A stretch of 64,000 nucleotides of DNA, taken from Cladorhizidae sp. MBARI D1340-BT2. Taxonomy: Eukaryota; Porifera; Demospongiae; Poecilosclerida; Cladorhizidae. Made by a program: the position numbers and the translations under genes. The DNA lies in assembly GCA_028752905.1 (NCBI GenBank), contig JAQNBH010000011.1:6456125-6520124 (forward strand). The letters are read 5' to 3'. Positions within the stretch are counted from its first letter, which is position 1. The number at the start of each line of letters is the position of its first letter. The notes under the pieces are model-generated. The model did no database searches. It saw only the letters and a program-made list of their open reading frames with translations, and had not been told where the DNA came from. Shown here in pieces: positions 54,404-64,000 of this stretch.

Positions 54404-56228
54404 TACTTGCCAACTTTCCACAAGTTAATTCCGGGACATTATATACGGCGCGAATTTTTGACCACGCCTCCTAATTAGCGTGCGCCTTTCGCCATTAATT
54501 TTATACGCGATTTTTCGACCTAACTAACCGGTTCACTAACCAGTTCACTAACCAGTTCATCTCATCATACAGCTGTGAGGTAGTATTCTCTGTAGATTTC
54601 TGGAAGAGGCGGTTGAATTGATCCATTGAGGGCAAGATAAAAGAACAACAGAGGTTTCATCAGAGGCCTTGAAAGAATGCTACAGACCTTAGCTGTTCAG
54701 CTTCCTCACAAGACAAGAAGAATGACTTCAAACCATCATACTTCCTGAGGTAACGATTCACACACTTCAGCAAGCTGAGCCATCTGTGGGGCAATGCTTC
54801 AAAATCACCCCTGGCTCAGTAGTGAAAAGTGAACACCATAGGATGACAAATTGCTGCTCTCTTGCTGCTATGGAAGTAGTAGAATATGTTGATGAACAGC
54901 TGGTCAATGTTCACTGGGAGTACCTTCAAACCAGCTTTGACTGTTAAATCAGCCCAATGGCAGATGCAACCAACATCATACAAAGTTGGTATCTCATCCT
55001 TAATCAGCTTCTGCACACCTGACCTCACTCCTTTCATAACATTGGTGGTATCAGACATGAAAGACACTGCATTGTCAAAGCTGAGCCCATTCTTAGTCAG
55101 TGACTCCTTCAAGGCTTGAAACAAGTTGGTAGCTATATCAATGTTCACAACAGGCATATCCAAGAATCTCGTCCGTACTTCACCTACCTGTGGATCAAGA
55201 AGCCTCAAAAGAATTATGCAAGACTTATCCCTCTTGTCATGGGATTCATCAATCATCAAAGAGAATGGACCACTTGACACTGACTCCATAACACTCTGTG
55301 TGAAGTAAGGAGCAAGAGCTTTCTTCACTATGGCGGTGGTTTTGGTGTGGGAACAGGATAATTTCTTTGCAATTTCAGAGTCTGGGAACATCTTGCTGAA
55401 AAGCTTGGTGGCATGGTCACTAGACAGAAAGGATATGTTGTGCTTAGCAACAAATGTAGCCCACCTGACCTCTGCTTGATCACTTCTCTGATGTTGGAAG
55501 AGAGAGGTGATTGGAATAGTTGATAGCACAGCCTTTGACATATCCTTATGTTTCTTGCTCTTGAGGTGAGATGTGACATCATTACGGCCACCATGGGTAA
55601 CACCAAAGTCGATTGCACACAGAGTACATCGGGCATACAAGTGAACTAAAATGAAGGCAAGACTACTGACATTACTATTGCATTGAACACAAGCAGCACA
55701 CTGTACCCATGATGTTATTATTTACCCTGTATTGTTGTTATTTACCCTGTATTTGCTGTATTCCATGCTTACTTACTTTGTCAATCAATTTCATTATATA
55801 TATTTTATTTATACCTTTGAAACTCTTGCCTGTCCCCTGAAATTCTTTGATCCATTTATTGTCAAAATGGCATTCTCTCCTCTGCTTCTTTGCTACCATT
55901 TTGCTGAGATTGCAATTATCATATAACGTGCTGAGAAGTTTCACGTTTGTGCCGCACCTCCAATCGAAACAAGGTCAAAGGTTGTTTCACACACCCGCTG
56001 GAGCCATAATTGTTTATCTGAAGTTTTTCTCTGCTAAAAAGTGTCCTGTTTTTGTTGCTTTACGAGTGTTAAAGGACTAAACTAAACAAGCTTGAGACAG
56101 CAGTGGCCATCTAAGCGAGTGGAAGCGCAAGGTGCGCGTAGCTGTAAATTCCGGGACATTTCCGGGACAAGGACACCACCGGGACAATGCTCAAAATTCC
56201 GGCCATTCCGGGACGGTTGGCAACTCTG
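54404..56228 (-). mobile_element. internally deleted hAT element (family A)
   Basis: Terminal inverted repeats: TACTTGCCAAC at the left and GTTGGCAACTCTG at the right (shared core TTGCCAAC), followed inward by repeated TTCCGGGACA motifs at both ends. Flanks CTTCATCA (54396-54403) and CTTCATGC (56229-56236) are an imperfect 8-bp target duplication as expected for hAT. It encodes the N-terminal half of a transposase on the minus strand but lacks the C-terminal dimerisation domain. Confidence 0.8.
54816..55640 (-). CDS. truncated hAT transposase (N-terminal half)
   Basis: 274-codon open frame. Residues 4-32 hold a finger-like CTLCAIDFGVTHGGRNDVTS and HLKSKKH (C-x2-C...H-x4-H), then FSLMIDESHDKRDKSCIILL (about residue 146), containing the first Asp of the hAT triad region, NAVSFMSDTTNVMKGVRSGV (about 205) with the second, and CICHWADLTVKAG (about 237). 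After the stop, PHRWLSLLKCVNRYL (about 54750-54795) and STENTTSQLYDEMN (about 54545-54590) follow in broken frames, then the TIR. A full hAT transposase would be some 600 residues. Closely related to 18210-19463. Probably non-functional, though the long open frame suggests recent loss. Confidence 0.85.
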   Translation of the reverse strand: MYARCTLCAIDFGVTHGGRNDVTSHLKSKKHKDMSKAVLSTIPITSLFQHQRSDQAEVRWATFVAKHNISFLSSDHATKLFSKMFPDSEIAKKLSCSHTKTTAIVKKALAPYFTQSVMESVSSGPFSLMIDESHDKRDKSCIILLRLLDPQVGEVRTRFLDMPVVNIDIATNLFQALKESLTKNGLSFDNAVSFMSDTTNVMKGVRSGVQKLIKDEIPTLYDVGCICHWADLTVKAGLKVLPVNIDQLFINIFYYFHSSKRAAICHPMVFTFHY

Positions 56229-56285
56229 CTTCATGCATATCTCATGATATCAACCAAAGCTAAACCTTCTATCTCTTCTCTACAG
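56229..56285. other. intron remnant and acceptor
   Basis: Only about 50 bp separate the hAT element from the acceptor ctcttctctacag at 56285, so the branch point may lie in or next to the element. Confidence 0.5.
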
Positions 56286-56485
56286 TCGTGCCTACAGTGG
56301 AATCCAACCCCAGCTCTGTGATGGTATTGGAACATGATGATGTCACCTTTACCTGCACCATCAGTGGCAATCCTGCGCCATTGATCGTGTGGGAGAGAGA
56401 CAATGACAACATGCTACCAGTGGTCGCAAGAACTACAACAACCTCTGTACCCTCTACCACTAAAAATAATGTTAAGATTGTTACG
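56286..56485 (+). CDS. Ig-superfamily gene: third Ig domain, first half
   Basis: 200 nt, starting phase 1 and ending phase 0 at ACG|GTAAAT. It reads VPTVESNPSSVMVLEHDDVT, FTCTISGNPAPLIVWERDND: the G.P.P...W pattern of I-set domains with the B-strand Cys and C-strand Trp. The F strand is on the next exon. Confidence 0.75.
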
Positions 56486-56567
56486 GTAAATATGATTTAT
56501 TATGTTTATAAGTAAGGAAGATGTGCCATGTTATCAGTTATGATGTGCATATTCTGGATTACACACC

Positions 56568-56990
56568 ACAGTGGGTTGAGGTAGGTTGGCAATAGCTCTA
56601 TGGGGGCACACACTGGACCAACACCATATTGGGTTGAGGCAGGTTGAAGTAGGTTGACAATAGCTCTATGTGGACACACACTGGACCAACATCACACTGG
56701 GTTGAGGCAGGCTGAAGTATGTAGACAATAGCTACATGGGGACACACACTGGACCAACATCACACAGGATTAAGATAGGCTGAAGTAGGTTGACAATAGC
56801 TCTATGGGGACATGCACTGGACCAACATTACACTGGGTTGAGGCAGGTTGAAGTAGGTTGACAATAGCTCTATGGGGACACACACTGGACCAACATCACG
56901 CTTGATTGAGGCAGGCTGAAGTAGGTTAACAATAGCTGTATGGGGACACACACAACACCACACTGGGTGAGGCAGGTTGAATTGCTGGGC
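56568..56990. repeat. minisatellite, about 66-bp unit
   Basis: About six to seven units of GGGTTGAGGCAGGTTGAAGT AGGTTGACAATAGCTCTATG GGGACACACACTGGACCAAC ATCACACT. Intronic, inside the third Ig domain. Confidence 0.95.
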
Positions 56991-57027
56991 ATGAATATGT
57001 CTATATTGTGTGTTTCCATGTTTCTAG

Positions 57028-57151
57028 GTCATTAGTGAGTTCACTATTCGAAGTGTATTTCTGAAAGATATGGGAGATTATCGTTGCAGTGCCAGAAACT
57101 CTGCCTCCATAACTGCAGTAAAGACGACCTTCGCAAACCTTAGCATGGCTC
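57028..57151 (+). CDS. Ig-superfamily gene: third Ig domain, second half
   Basis: 124 nt, phase 0 in and phase 1 out (GCT C|GTAAGT). VISEFTIRSVFLKDMGDYRC SARNSAS supplies the E strand, the D-x-G-x-Y-x-C motif and the F-strand Cys that pairs with the previous exon. The joined frame stays open. Confidence 0.78.
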
Positions 57152-57972
57152 GTAAGTGCCATCTTCTTGTGTTGCACATCATATACTCCACGATGGCAAC
57201 TGGTGTACATGTTTCTAGCAGATGTGCAGCGGTGAGTGTGGCTGTAAAATCCCGTGCAATTGGCAGGAGACTCACACAGTCTAATGTCCTGCCATGCCCT
57301 CGTACCACCACGCTTTCTCGCGCATCTCCGACTTTTCCTATGCGCACAAAAATATGTTACAGTTTTTTCAGCGATATAGAATTAGGCTGAGGACACATGT
57401 GTAGAACATTTAGATTTTGCACGTGGAGCTGATGAGGATGGCGACGCATTTATGGGTTATTAATGGAGCCAAATTCAATGATTTTGAAGTTTCCAAGGAC
57501 ATAAAGATCAGGAACAGCAACTATGGCACTGGCTGGACATCAAGACGTGCAGAGACCCTCGCAGAGAGCCAAGCATACACTGACCAACATGGCAAATGAT
57601 CATCTGACAATGTGTGAATATGTATGATGGTTGGTTGAGAACCACTTGGAACCAATTCTCGTACTTTTCCTGAGAACTCTTGGCATGGGAATGTGAAAAT
57701 ACTTTGTGACCAAGATGCCACTTTTGTAGGGGAACCCAGGTCCATAAATGGGGACATGTTCAAGGTTCCATAACTTTCCTCTTGTGAGTAATTCTGACAC
57801 AAGTGAGGTTAGCGTCCGTAGATTGTTTGCTTGAAGAGGAGATGGTTATACTGCGGGTTAGCTTGATGGCTAGTATCCATACCGAGCCAAAATGGAGGTG
57901 CATCAGAAGTGCATCCATTCAGTTTTTTAACTCTTGCCATTATGGATTAGGTACCTACAGACCTGAAATAGA
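57152..57972. other. intron, no gene seen
   Basis: No recognised repeat or coding region. Confidence 0.4.
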
Positions 57973-58248
57973 CTAGAGTGCTGCAGAGCAGAGCTACCTA
58001 CAAACCTAGAGTGCTGCAGAGCAGAGCTACCTACAAACCTAGAGTGCTGCAGAGCAGAGCTACCTACAGACCTAGAGTGCTGCAGAGCAGAGCTACCTAC
58101 AAACCTAGAGTGCTGCAGAGCAGAGCTACCTACAAACCTAGAGTGCTGCAGAGCAGAGCTACCTACAAACCTAGAGTGCTGCAGAGCAGAGCTACCTACA
58201 AACCTAGAGTGCTGCAGAGCAGAGCTACCTACAGACCTAGAGTGCTGA
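57973..58248. repeat. 33-bp minisatellite, about eight units
   Basis: Nearly perfect units of CCTAGAGTGCTGCAGAGCAG AGCTACCTACAAA. Period 33 opens false frames on both strands. Confidence 0.95.
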
Positions 58249-58924
58249 TAAAATGGTAAATGACTTGTAATGATGTCAAATTCATTGAAAATGCAAAATC
58301 CAGAAACCAAACATGTAATCAATTGTATTTTAGAACGGACACTGATAATGTGCTCATGGAGCCAAGGGGGAGGTGGCCTGAAACAGATCGATCAAATTTA
58401 CCTGCGACAACTACTTCGTGTAGCTCAGTTAGCAACAACGATAGAAAACAGTTTGAAGTTGACCGAACTTTTAAAAACATATTAACACTGCTATGATATA
58501 TTATCATTGTGTGGCTAAATCGTAACAGAGAACAACATTTGATGGAACAGGTGGATATTTTGTAGAATTTGTAGCCCTACGTATCTTAACTCTTCTTAAC
58601 TCTTCTTAATGCACACAGAGATCTCTGTTGATGCCCAAGTCATCTTGCATAGGAGGTATGGATATGGAAATATATAGATGGGTCATTGACCACTCCCCTT
58701 TTATTTGCCGACTAGGTAACCATTAATAGAATCCAAGGTTCAGGTGTTGAGTTAATCTGAATTAAGGATTCTGTCATTTCAATTTCTCTTTCATTAATTA
58801 ATTATGCAAACTCATAATTTATTGAAACAGATGGCTTGATTAATTATTGCGGAGTGTGATTATTCGTTAAGAGTGGAGTTGGTAATCCATTTATGAAGTA
58901 TTTTTAAACCTGAATTCCTTGCAG
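58249..58924. other. intron, no gene seen
   Basis: AT-rich, ends with acceptor cctgaattccttgcag. Confidence 0.4.
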
Positions 58925-59251
58925 CCAGACTCCAGCTCAGAGCTGAAGTTGGAGGGCTGATAACCACCATACCAGATGCAAGATTACTCAGCATTCTGAC
59001 CACACCCACCAGCGTGGAAATTGAATGCGTGGGGTCCAGCACACTCACTTGGACCTCTTCCACTGGAACTGTAATCTCCTTGATCATTTCTGCATCTAAC
59101 CCTGCAGATAATGTGTACCAGAGGAGAGACATCACCAGCAACAAGCAGACATTATTCATCCAGAGTTTTACGGCCTCTGATAGAGCCGTGTACACCTGCA
59201 GTACCAGCCTTCAAAGTGTGGAGATATCAGATGCTGTTCTCCTCACCAGCT
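58925..59251 (+). CDS. Ig-superfamily gene: fourth Ig-domain exon
   Basis: 327 nt, phase 1 at both ends, donor GTAAGT. SVEIECVGSSTLTWTSSTGT carries the B-strand Cys and C-strand Trp; KQTLFIQSFTASDRAVYTCS the E strand and F-strand Cys. A complete Ig domain. Because it ends at a donor and no transmembrane segment or stop has been reached, the gene must continue, presumably beyond 63.9 kb past the gypsy element. Confidence 0.78.
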
Positions 59252-59331
59252 GTAAGTTCAAGCATGTCCGTTTACCAGTCATAATTCTAGTATACTAGGA
59301 ATATACAGTATAAAGTATGCTCAACAAGCTC

Positions 59332-59400
59332 ATTCACACACACACACACACTACACACATACCCGCACACACACCACACTAACACATACCAACACAAATG
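59332..59400. repeat. (CA)n-rich microsatellite
   Basis: Interrupted CACACA tract downstream of the last visible Ig exon. Confidence 0.9.
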
Positions 59401-59462
59401 CCCATGCATACATATGCTACAGTTCAGTGCATATGTGCAGATGCAGTGACTCCATTTAGTGC

Positions 59463-59675
59463 TATAGCGAGCGAGGTCTCGAATGTAACGAGAGCGAGAG
59501 AGACAACTAAACTTCAACTATAACTTTATTCAAAATGATCAGAATAGGTAAAGCTAAGAGTAAACAGTCACGTGATACAATAACGGGTAAGTGAATGACG
59601 TTTACATCTGACAGTTATATGAACAGCATACGCAATAACATGACTAACAGCATACGTAATAACATGACTGCCACA
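59463..59675 (-). repeat. 3' LTR (213 bp)
   Basis: On the minus strand TGTGGCAGTCATG...CTCGCTATA. It contains AATAAA in that orientation (about 59529-59534), a candidate poly(A) signal. The LTR starts TG but ends TA. Confidence 0.92.
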
Positions 59676-59705
59676 AGACTCCCACTCCAGTGACTGAACG
59701 GAGAT

Positions 59706-61028
59706 CTACTGAAAACGAAGAGGAAGGTTCACAGTACGACCACAACGGGTGGTTGGAGACACCCGAGGCGGCAGTGAAGGAGGGGTCGGAACGATAGGTG
59801 GAATGATAACCTGAGGTGCTGGCACAAATGGCTGGGCTGCTGGTGAAAGTCTGGACGACTTTGGTGCCATAGGTAACGGAGGGGGTCCTTCCACTAGGTA
59901 AGCCGGCTTGAGGCGATCGATGGAGATCTTGTCAACCCTTCCTTTCAACTCGATTTCGAAATATTTTGGAGTACGAGCGAGCACCCGGAAAGGACCGTCG
60001 TAGGACCATTGAAAAGGAGTTCGATGACTGTCGTGGCGAACAAAAACATGAGAACTGGATTGAAGGTGCTCTGGAACATTTGTGGTAACCCTACCATGAG
60101 CTGAAGTAGGGGTCGGCTGCACTCGGGACATTTGAACTCTAAGCTTCCCTGGAAAAGAAACCGGATCGATATATGCTGAAGAAGGTTCGAAAAACTCCCC
60201 TGGCAGGCGCAGGTTGGTCCCATAGACTAAATCGGCTGCGGAGCAGGCAAGATCGTCTTTGAAGGTGGCTCGAAGGCCTAAAAGCACCACTGGTAGGTCA
60301 TCAATCCAAGAAGACGAGGTCAGGCGAGCCCTAAGTGAAACCTTGAGTTGCTGATGCATTCTCTCAACGAGACCGTTGGCTTGTGGGTGATAAGCAGTGG
60401 TGTGTGTTTGAGCGATTCCAAGCAGTGAGAGAACCGTAGACCACAATTCCGAGGTAAACTGGCGGCCACGATCAGATGTGATAGTAGCAGGTACTCCGAA
60501 ACGGGAAATCCAACCACTTAAAAGGGCACGAGCACAGGATTCAGCTGTCATGTCTGCCATGGGGATTGCTTCGGGCCACCTGGTGAAACGGTCCATCATT
60601 GTGAACAAATACATAGAGCCCCGTGACGGTGGAAGTGGGCCCACGATGTCAACATGTATATGCTCGAACCGAGAATCAGGAACATCGAATTGTTGAAGTG
60701 GACTGACCGTGTGGCGGTGAATCTTTGACTGCTGACAAGGGATACAGGTTTTGGCCCAATGTGTCACATCTCGGTGTAGACCATGCCAAACAAATCGGCT
60801 GGCTATCAAACGGTTTGTAGCCTTTATTCCTGGGTGAGAAAGACTGTGGAGTGAGTCGAAAATTAACCGGCGAAAAGATCTAGGTACGAGGGCCCCCCAT
60901 GGACACGTCACAAAGCAGCAGGCGGCTAGAACCTTCGAGTGGAACATCTTGAAGCTGGAGTGAAATGGCAGCCATCCTAAGAGATTGAGTTTCTTCCTCC
61001 GCCTGTTGCTCGATTGCCATTGCGTCAA
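59706..61028 (-). CDS. pol: integrase and C-terminal tail
   Basis: 440 codons open; the first 45 or so are probably off-frame. HSLSHPGIKATNRLIA..CIPCQQ is the HHCC zinc domain (about residues 61-99). Core: HVDIVGPLP (about 126), TITSDRGRQF (about 183), QANGLVERMHQQ (about 217) give D, D, E. YDGPFRVLARTPKYFEIEL (about 343) is the GPY/F module. A Pro-rich tail with TRCGRTVNLP ends the protein. No stops within the domain. Confidence 0.9.
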   Translation of the reverse strand: MTQWQSSNRRRKKLNLLGWLPFHSSFKMFHSKVLAACCFVTCPWGALVPRSFRRLIFDSLHSLSHPGIKATNRLIASRFVWHGLHRDVTHWAKTCIPCQQSKIHRHTVSPLQQFDVPDSRFEHIHVDIVGPLPPSRGSMYLFTMMDRFTRWPEAIPMADMTAESCARALLSGWISRFGVPATITSDRGRQFTSELWSTVLSLLGIAQTHTTAYHPQANGLVERMHQQLKVSLRARLTSSSWIDDLPVVLLGLRATFKDDLACSAADLVYGTNLRLPGEFFEPSSAYIDPVSFPGKLRVQMSRVQPTPTSAHGRVTTNVPEHLQSSSHVFVRHDSHRTPFQWSYDGPFRVLARTPKYFEIELKGRVDKISIDRLKPAYLVEGPPPLPMAPKSSRLSPAAQPFVPAPQVIIPPIVPTPPSLPPRVSPTTRCGRTVNLPLRFQ

Positions 61029-61479
61029 AATCTATCGTCGTGGTCGCAGTCGTATGGAGAGTTTGCAGAGACCTAGGGAAAGGAGTGACTGGAAGTGTTA
61101 TGGTTTCAATCTCTTCCAACTCTATGCGTGAGAGTGCGTCAGCCACCACATTGCTCTTGCCTTGGACATGACGTAGGTCTGTCATGAATTCTGAGATGTA
61201 TGAAAGGTGTCAAATCTGCCGTGGCAACCATTTGTCAGACTTGCTGGCAATGGCAAAGGTAAGGGGCTTGTGGTCAGTATAAATATAAAAGGACCGGCCC
61301 TCTACGAAATGGCGAAAATGACGAATGAACAGGTAGATAGCTCTGTCGAAAGCAGAATATCGTGTTTCAGGTGGTCTTAGCTTGCGGGAGAAGAAAGATA
61401 TCGGTGTCCAAACCCCCTCTAAGAACTGTTCTAGTACCCCTCCAACTGCCAGATTGGAGGCGTCAACAGTAACATTCAT
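60880..61479 (-). pseudogene. RNase H, broken into two frames
   Basis: 61479-61210 encodes VTVDASNLAVGGVLEQFLEG, IYLFIRHFRHFVEGR and YTDHKPLTFA; it ends at a stop near 61210. 61185-60880 continues with HVQGKSNVVADALSRIE and a linker. A further shift near 60890 separates it from integrase. Confidence 0.85.
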
Positions 61480-62917
61480 GGGTGCCTCGCAGGACGGGTG
61501 AGCGAGAAGGCCTGTAGCAAAGCCTGCTTACATTGTTTGAAAGCTACCGTGCATTGTTCAGTCCAGACAAATGACTTCGGATTCCCTCTGAGTAGCTCAT
61601 GCAGAGGGTGCAGCAGTGTTGCACAATTAGGGACAAACCGGTGATAGTAGTTCATTAAACCCAAGAACTCACGTAACTGGGTGTGGTCAGTTGGTGCCGG
61701 AAAATCTGTGATAGCTTGGACCCGATTGGGCAAGGGTCGAATGCCGAGAGCGTCGACTTGATGGCCAAGGAACTGAAGAACACTACATCCAAGCTCACAC
61801 TTCTCAGGATGGATGATGAGTCCATGCTTGGCGAGTCGAGCTAAAACAGTTCGCAGATGAGAGATATGTTCTTCTGGCGACGAGCTGGCGATTAGGAGAT
61901 CGTCTAGATATACATACACAAAAGGTAAACCTCGGCAGACATCATCCATAAAACGTTGGAAGGTTTGAGTTGCATTACTGAGATCGTATGGCATGCGCAT
62001 GTATTCGAACAAACCAAAAGGAGTGATGATTGCTGTTTTTTGGATGTCACTATAACACATGGGAATCTGGTGGTATGCACGCACAAGATCGAGTTTTGAA
62101 AATATTGACTTACCACGAAGGTGTGCTCCAAAATCCTGGATGTGTGGAATGGGGTAACGATCGGGGATGGTGGCCTTATTGAGTGCCCACATGGGCGCCA
62201 ATCTCCGGACTTCTTGGGGACCATGTGGAGAGGTGAGGACCAAGTGCTGGATGAAGGTCGAATAATGCCCAGCTTGAGCATGTGATCGAATTCTTTCTTA
62301 GCAGTGATGAACTTGTCAGGTGCCAGTCGACGCGCCCTTGCAAAAACCGGTGGACCTTTGGTCTCAATATGATGTTTGACACCATGCGCTGGCTCAGCGG
62401 TTGAGAATTCTGGGACAGAAATGGACGGAAACTCATTGAGGATGGTCGAGTATTGGGATGACGGTTGAAGGAAGTTGAGGCCGAATGCGGCATTGCCAGA
62501 AACAAAAGCAGAAACGCTGCTAAAGGTCTGACTGTCAATGAGGCAATTGTGTTTCATGTCGATTAGGAGCGCATAGTGGCGGAAAAAGTCAGCACCGATG
62601 ATTGGGTAACGGGCATCAGCCAGGATAAATGCCCATTTGAACTTTGTATGAAATCCCAAATCCAGTGTGATCGAGCGGGATCCAAACGTGGCAATGGGGG
62701 TCCCATTGGCTGCTGTGAGAGGTCGTCTGACTGTGCTCGATTGCCTCTCATACCGAGAGGCTGGCATCACACAAACTTGTGCACCTGAATCGATGAGATA
62801 ACGACGGCCTGAGGTGCGATCGGCGATAAAAAGTAAGTGACTGCTATTCCCCGGAGCACTGGTCACCATCAGTGCCCGGGGAGAGCATTTCCCGAATATT
62901 GGCAAGGTGCCCGGCAT
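61476..62917 (-). pseudogene. pol: protease and reverse transcriptase, one frameshift
   Basis: 62917-62200 encodes the protease (YLIDSGAQVCVMPAS with the DSG triad; PIIGADFFRHY) and the RT start ([33 protein letters not shown]). A shift near 62195 moves to 62243-61476: [66 protein letters not shown]. The catalytic YLDD box is intact. Confidence 0.9.
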
Positions 62918-63630
62918 TTTTTTGCCTGATCACCGTACTTAGCATGATACCAGCACAAGGCAGGAATGTTGGGTGTTGCAGTTGAAACTGGGGCAATACG
63001 GGAGCTCTTTTTCAGTTCAGTAACGTCGGCGCGAAGAGATGCAATTTCAGCTTCCCAGACCTGTGGGGGAACCGCGTACGAGGAAGGTCGAAATGTGGGT
63101 TGCTGTGATTGGCTCATTGTGAGAAGAGCAACATCTTGTTTGATAACGGAACACAGAGTGTCAGATTTTTCTGCCAGTGCGGACAAACTGAGGGTATCAT
63201 ACGCTGCAAGGCTGAGACGCACCTGTAGTGGCAAGCGGCGAAGAAACAGATCCCGCATCAAGGGATCCTAGCTAATGTCACGTTTGGCCAACTGTTCAAT
63301 CCTTAGCATCAAATCAGACGGCCTGAGGTCACCCAATGGTTGAAATTCCCACAACTTCTGGAGCCTCTCCAACTCTGTGAGAGAGGTGCGGAGCACCAGC
63401 TTGCTCTTGAGCTCATCATAAGGCGTTACTTCAGGGACCGTCTGGATGCAATCAAAGACTTTTTCGGCAATGTCGGAAGGGAGTCCAGCCACAACATACT
63501 GGTATTTGGTGAGTTGCTGCGTGATATTTCTCGACGCGAATTGAGCCTCGACTTGGAGGAACCAAAGTTCAGGGTTCGCCGACCAAAAGGGGGGGAGTTT
63601 GAGAGAAACAGCAGAAACAGACATGCTCAA
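62869..63630 (-). pseudogene. gag: Gag, one in-frame stop
   Basis: 63630-63268 begins MSMSVSAVSLKLPPFWSANP ELWFLQVE, a typical gypsy Gag start, and ends at a TAG (63268). 63261-62869 resumes in the same frame as RDLFLRRLPLQVRLSLAAYD and carries CWYHAKYGDQAKKCRAPC, a CX3H..C.. zinc-knuckle variant, before overlapping the protease frame. The stop is the only interruption. Confidence 0.85.
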
Positions 63631-63692
63631 AGAGACGTTCTAAAAAACGTTGAAAGAGACGTCTGATGTCGAAGTATCGTCAGGGTCACCAA

Positions 63693-63905
63693 TATAGCGA
63701 GCGAGGTCTCGAATGTAACGAGAGCGAGAGAGACAACTAAACTTCAACTATAACTTTATTCAAAGTGATCAGAATAGGTAAAGCTAAGAGTAAACAGTCA
63801 CGTGATACAATAACGGGTAAGTGAATGACGTTTACATCTGACAGTTATATGAACAGCATACGCAATAACATGACTAACAGCATACGTAATAACATGACTG
63901 CCACA
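63693..63905 (-). repeat. 5' LTR (213 bp)
   Basis: Same sequence as 59463-59675 with one difference seen by eye. The primer-binding-site candidate lies directly inside it at about 63676-63692. Confidence 0.92.
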
Positions 63906-64000
63906 GTGCCTACTCTCATTAGTCTAGATACCATAAAAAATGGTTGTTAAGCTGGGTAACTTGCTATTAAGCCTGGTAACTTACTGTTAAGCTTGGGTAA
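63906..64000. other. flank after the gypsy element
   Basis: Starts with the right target duplicate GTGC. Contains two to three repeats of GTTAAGC.TGGGTAACTTG to the window edge. Confidence 0.5.

Larger units (their letters stand above)
59463..63905 (-). mobile_element. young Ty3/gypsy element on the minus strand
   Basis: Two 213-bp LTRs (5' 63693-63905; 3' 59463-59675) differ at one site by eye (CAAAATG against CAAAGTG). GTGC or AGTGC flanks both sides (left to 59462, right from 63906), a target duplication. Next to the 5' LTR, the minus strand reads TTGGTGACCCTGACG, a plausible tRNA primer site. Canonical order gag, PR, RT, RH, IN. Despite near-identical LTRs the coding region has several breaks. 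Confidence 0.92.

Noticed and set aside
53610..54478. Three overlapping plus-strand open frames of about 270 codons rich in Ser, Pro and Leu
   Set aside because: They are the three frames of a 56-bp polypyrimidine repeat with few possible stops; the period rotates one pattern through all frames.
57927..58322. Repeat proteins on both strands with an 11-residue unit
   Set aside because: 33-bp minisatellite inside an Ig-gene intron, open on both strands.

Overview
The window is eukaryotic nuclear DNA. It is AT-rich, has spliced genes with GT..AG introns, and is packed with retrotransposons, DNA transposons, foldback elements and minisatellites. The Ig-domain exons, the SENP/Ulp1-like and SWIM-like exons, and the mix of Ty3/gypsy, APE-type LINE, hAT, pogo and piggyBac relatives point to an invertebrate animal. 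A demosponge or other early-branching marine animal is my best guess, but the sequence does not prove it. I see no bacterial genes, tRNA, rRNA or CRISPR array.

Layout. 0-8.6 kb: a gypsy RNase H relic, a candidate 3' exon made of a 111-bp coding repeat, a decayed gypsy element on the minus strand (3.2-6.1 kb) and a decayed APE/RT LINE on the minus strand (6.1-8.45 kb). 9.4-16.3 kb: exons of a plus-strand gene or transposon with an Ulp1-type cysteine protease and, further on, a SWIM-like zinc motif, split by a young GC-rich LTR retrotransposon (10103-15644). 16.9-22.2 kb: a gypsy integrase tail, a LINE 3' end and two hAT-type transposase pseudogenes. 23.3-23.8 kb: a foldback element with G-run ends.

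From 24.1 kb to beyond the right edge, the plus strand carries what looks like one immunoglobulin-superfamily gene. It has a signal-peptide exon (24102-24147), then exons at 46988, 51911, 56286, 57028 and 58925. All junctions are phase-compatible (phase 1 between domains, phase 0 inside the third Ig domain). Its introns hold a duplicated pogo-like segment, hAT and gypsy relics, a tandem pair of gypsy elements sharing three LTRs (32758-43743), an expanded foldback element with a piggyBac-like insertion, a deleted hAT element, many minisatellites and a young minus-strand gypsy element (59463-63905).

The most interesting objects are: (1) the tandem gypsy pair, whose integrase lies upstream of reverse transcriptase (copia-like domain order in a Ty3/gypsy element, as in the Gmr1 group); (2) the GC-rich LTR element with TAG..CTA LTR ends, a Gag with an N-terminal zinc-finger-like motif, and gag, pro and pol in three overlapping frames each reached by a -1 shift; (3) a foldback element whose centre appears to have grown into a 30-bp minisatellite; (4) an Ig domain that has lost both canonical cysteines. 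Identities and counts given here were read by eye.
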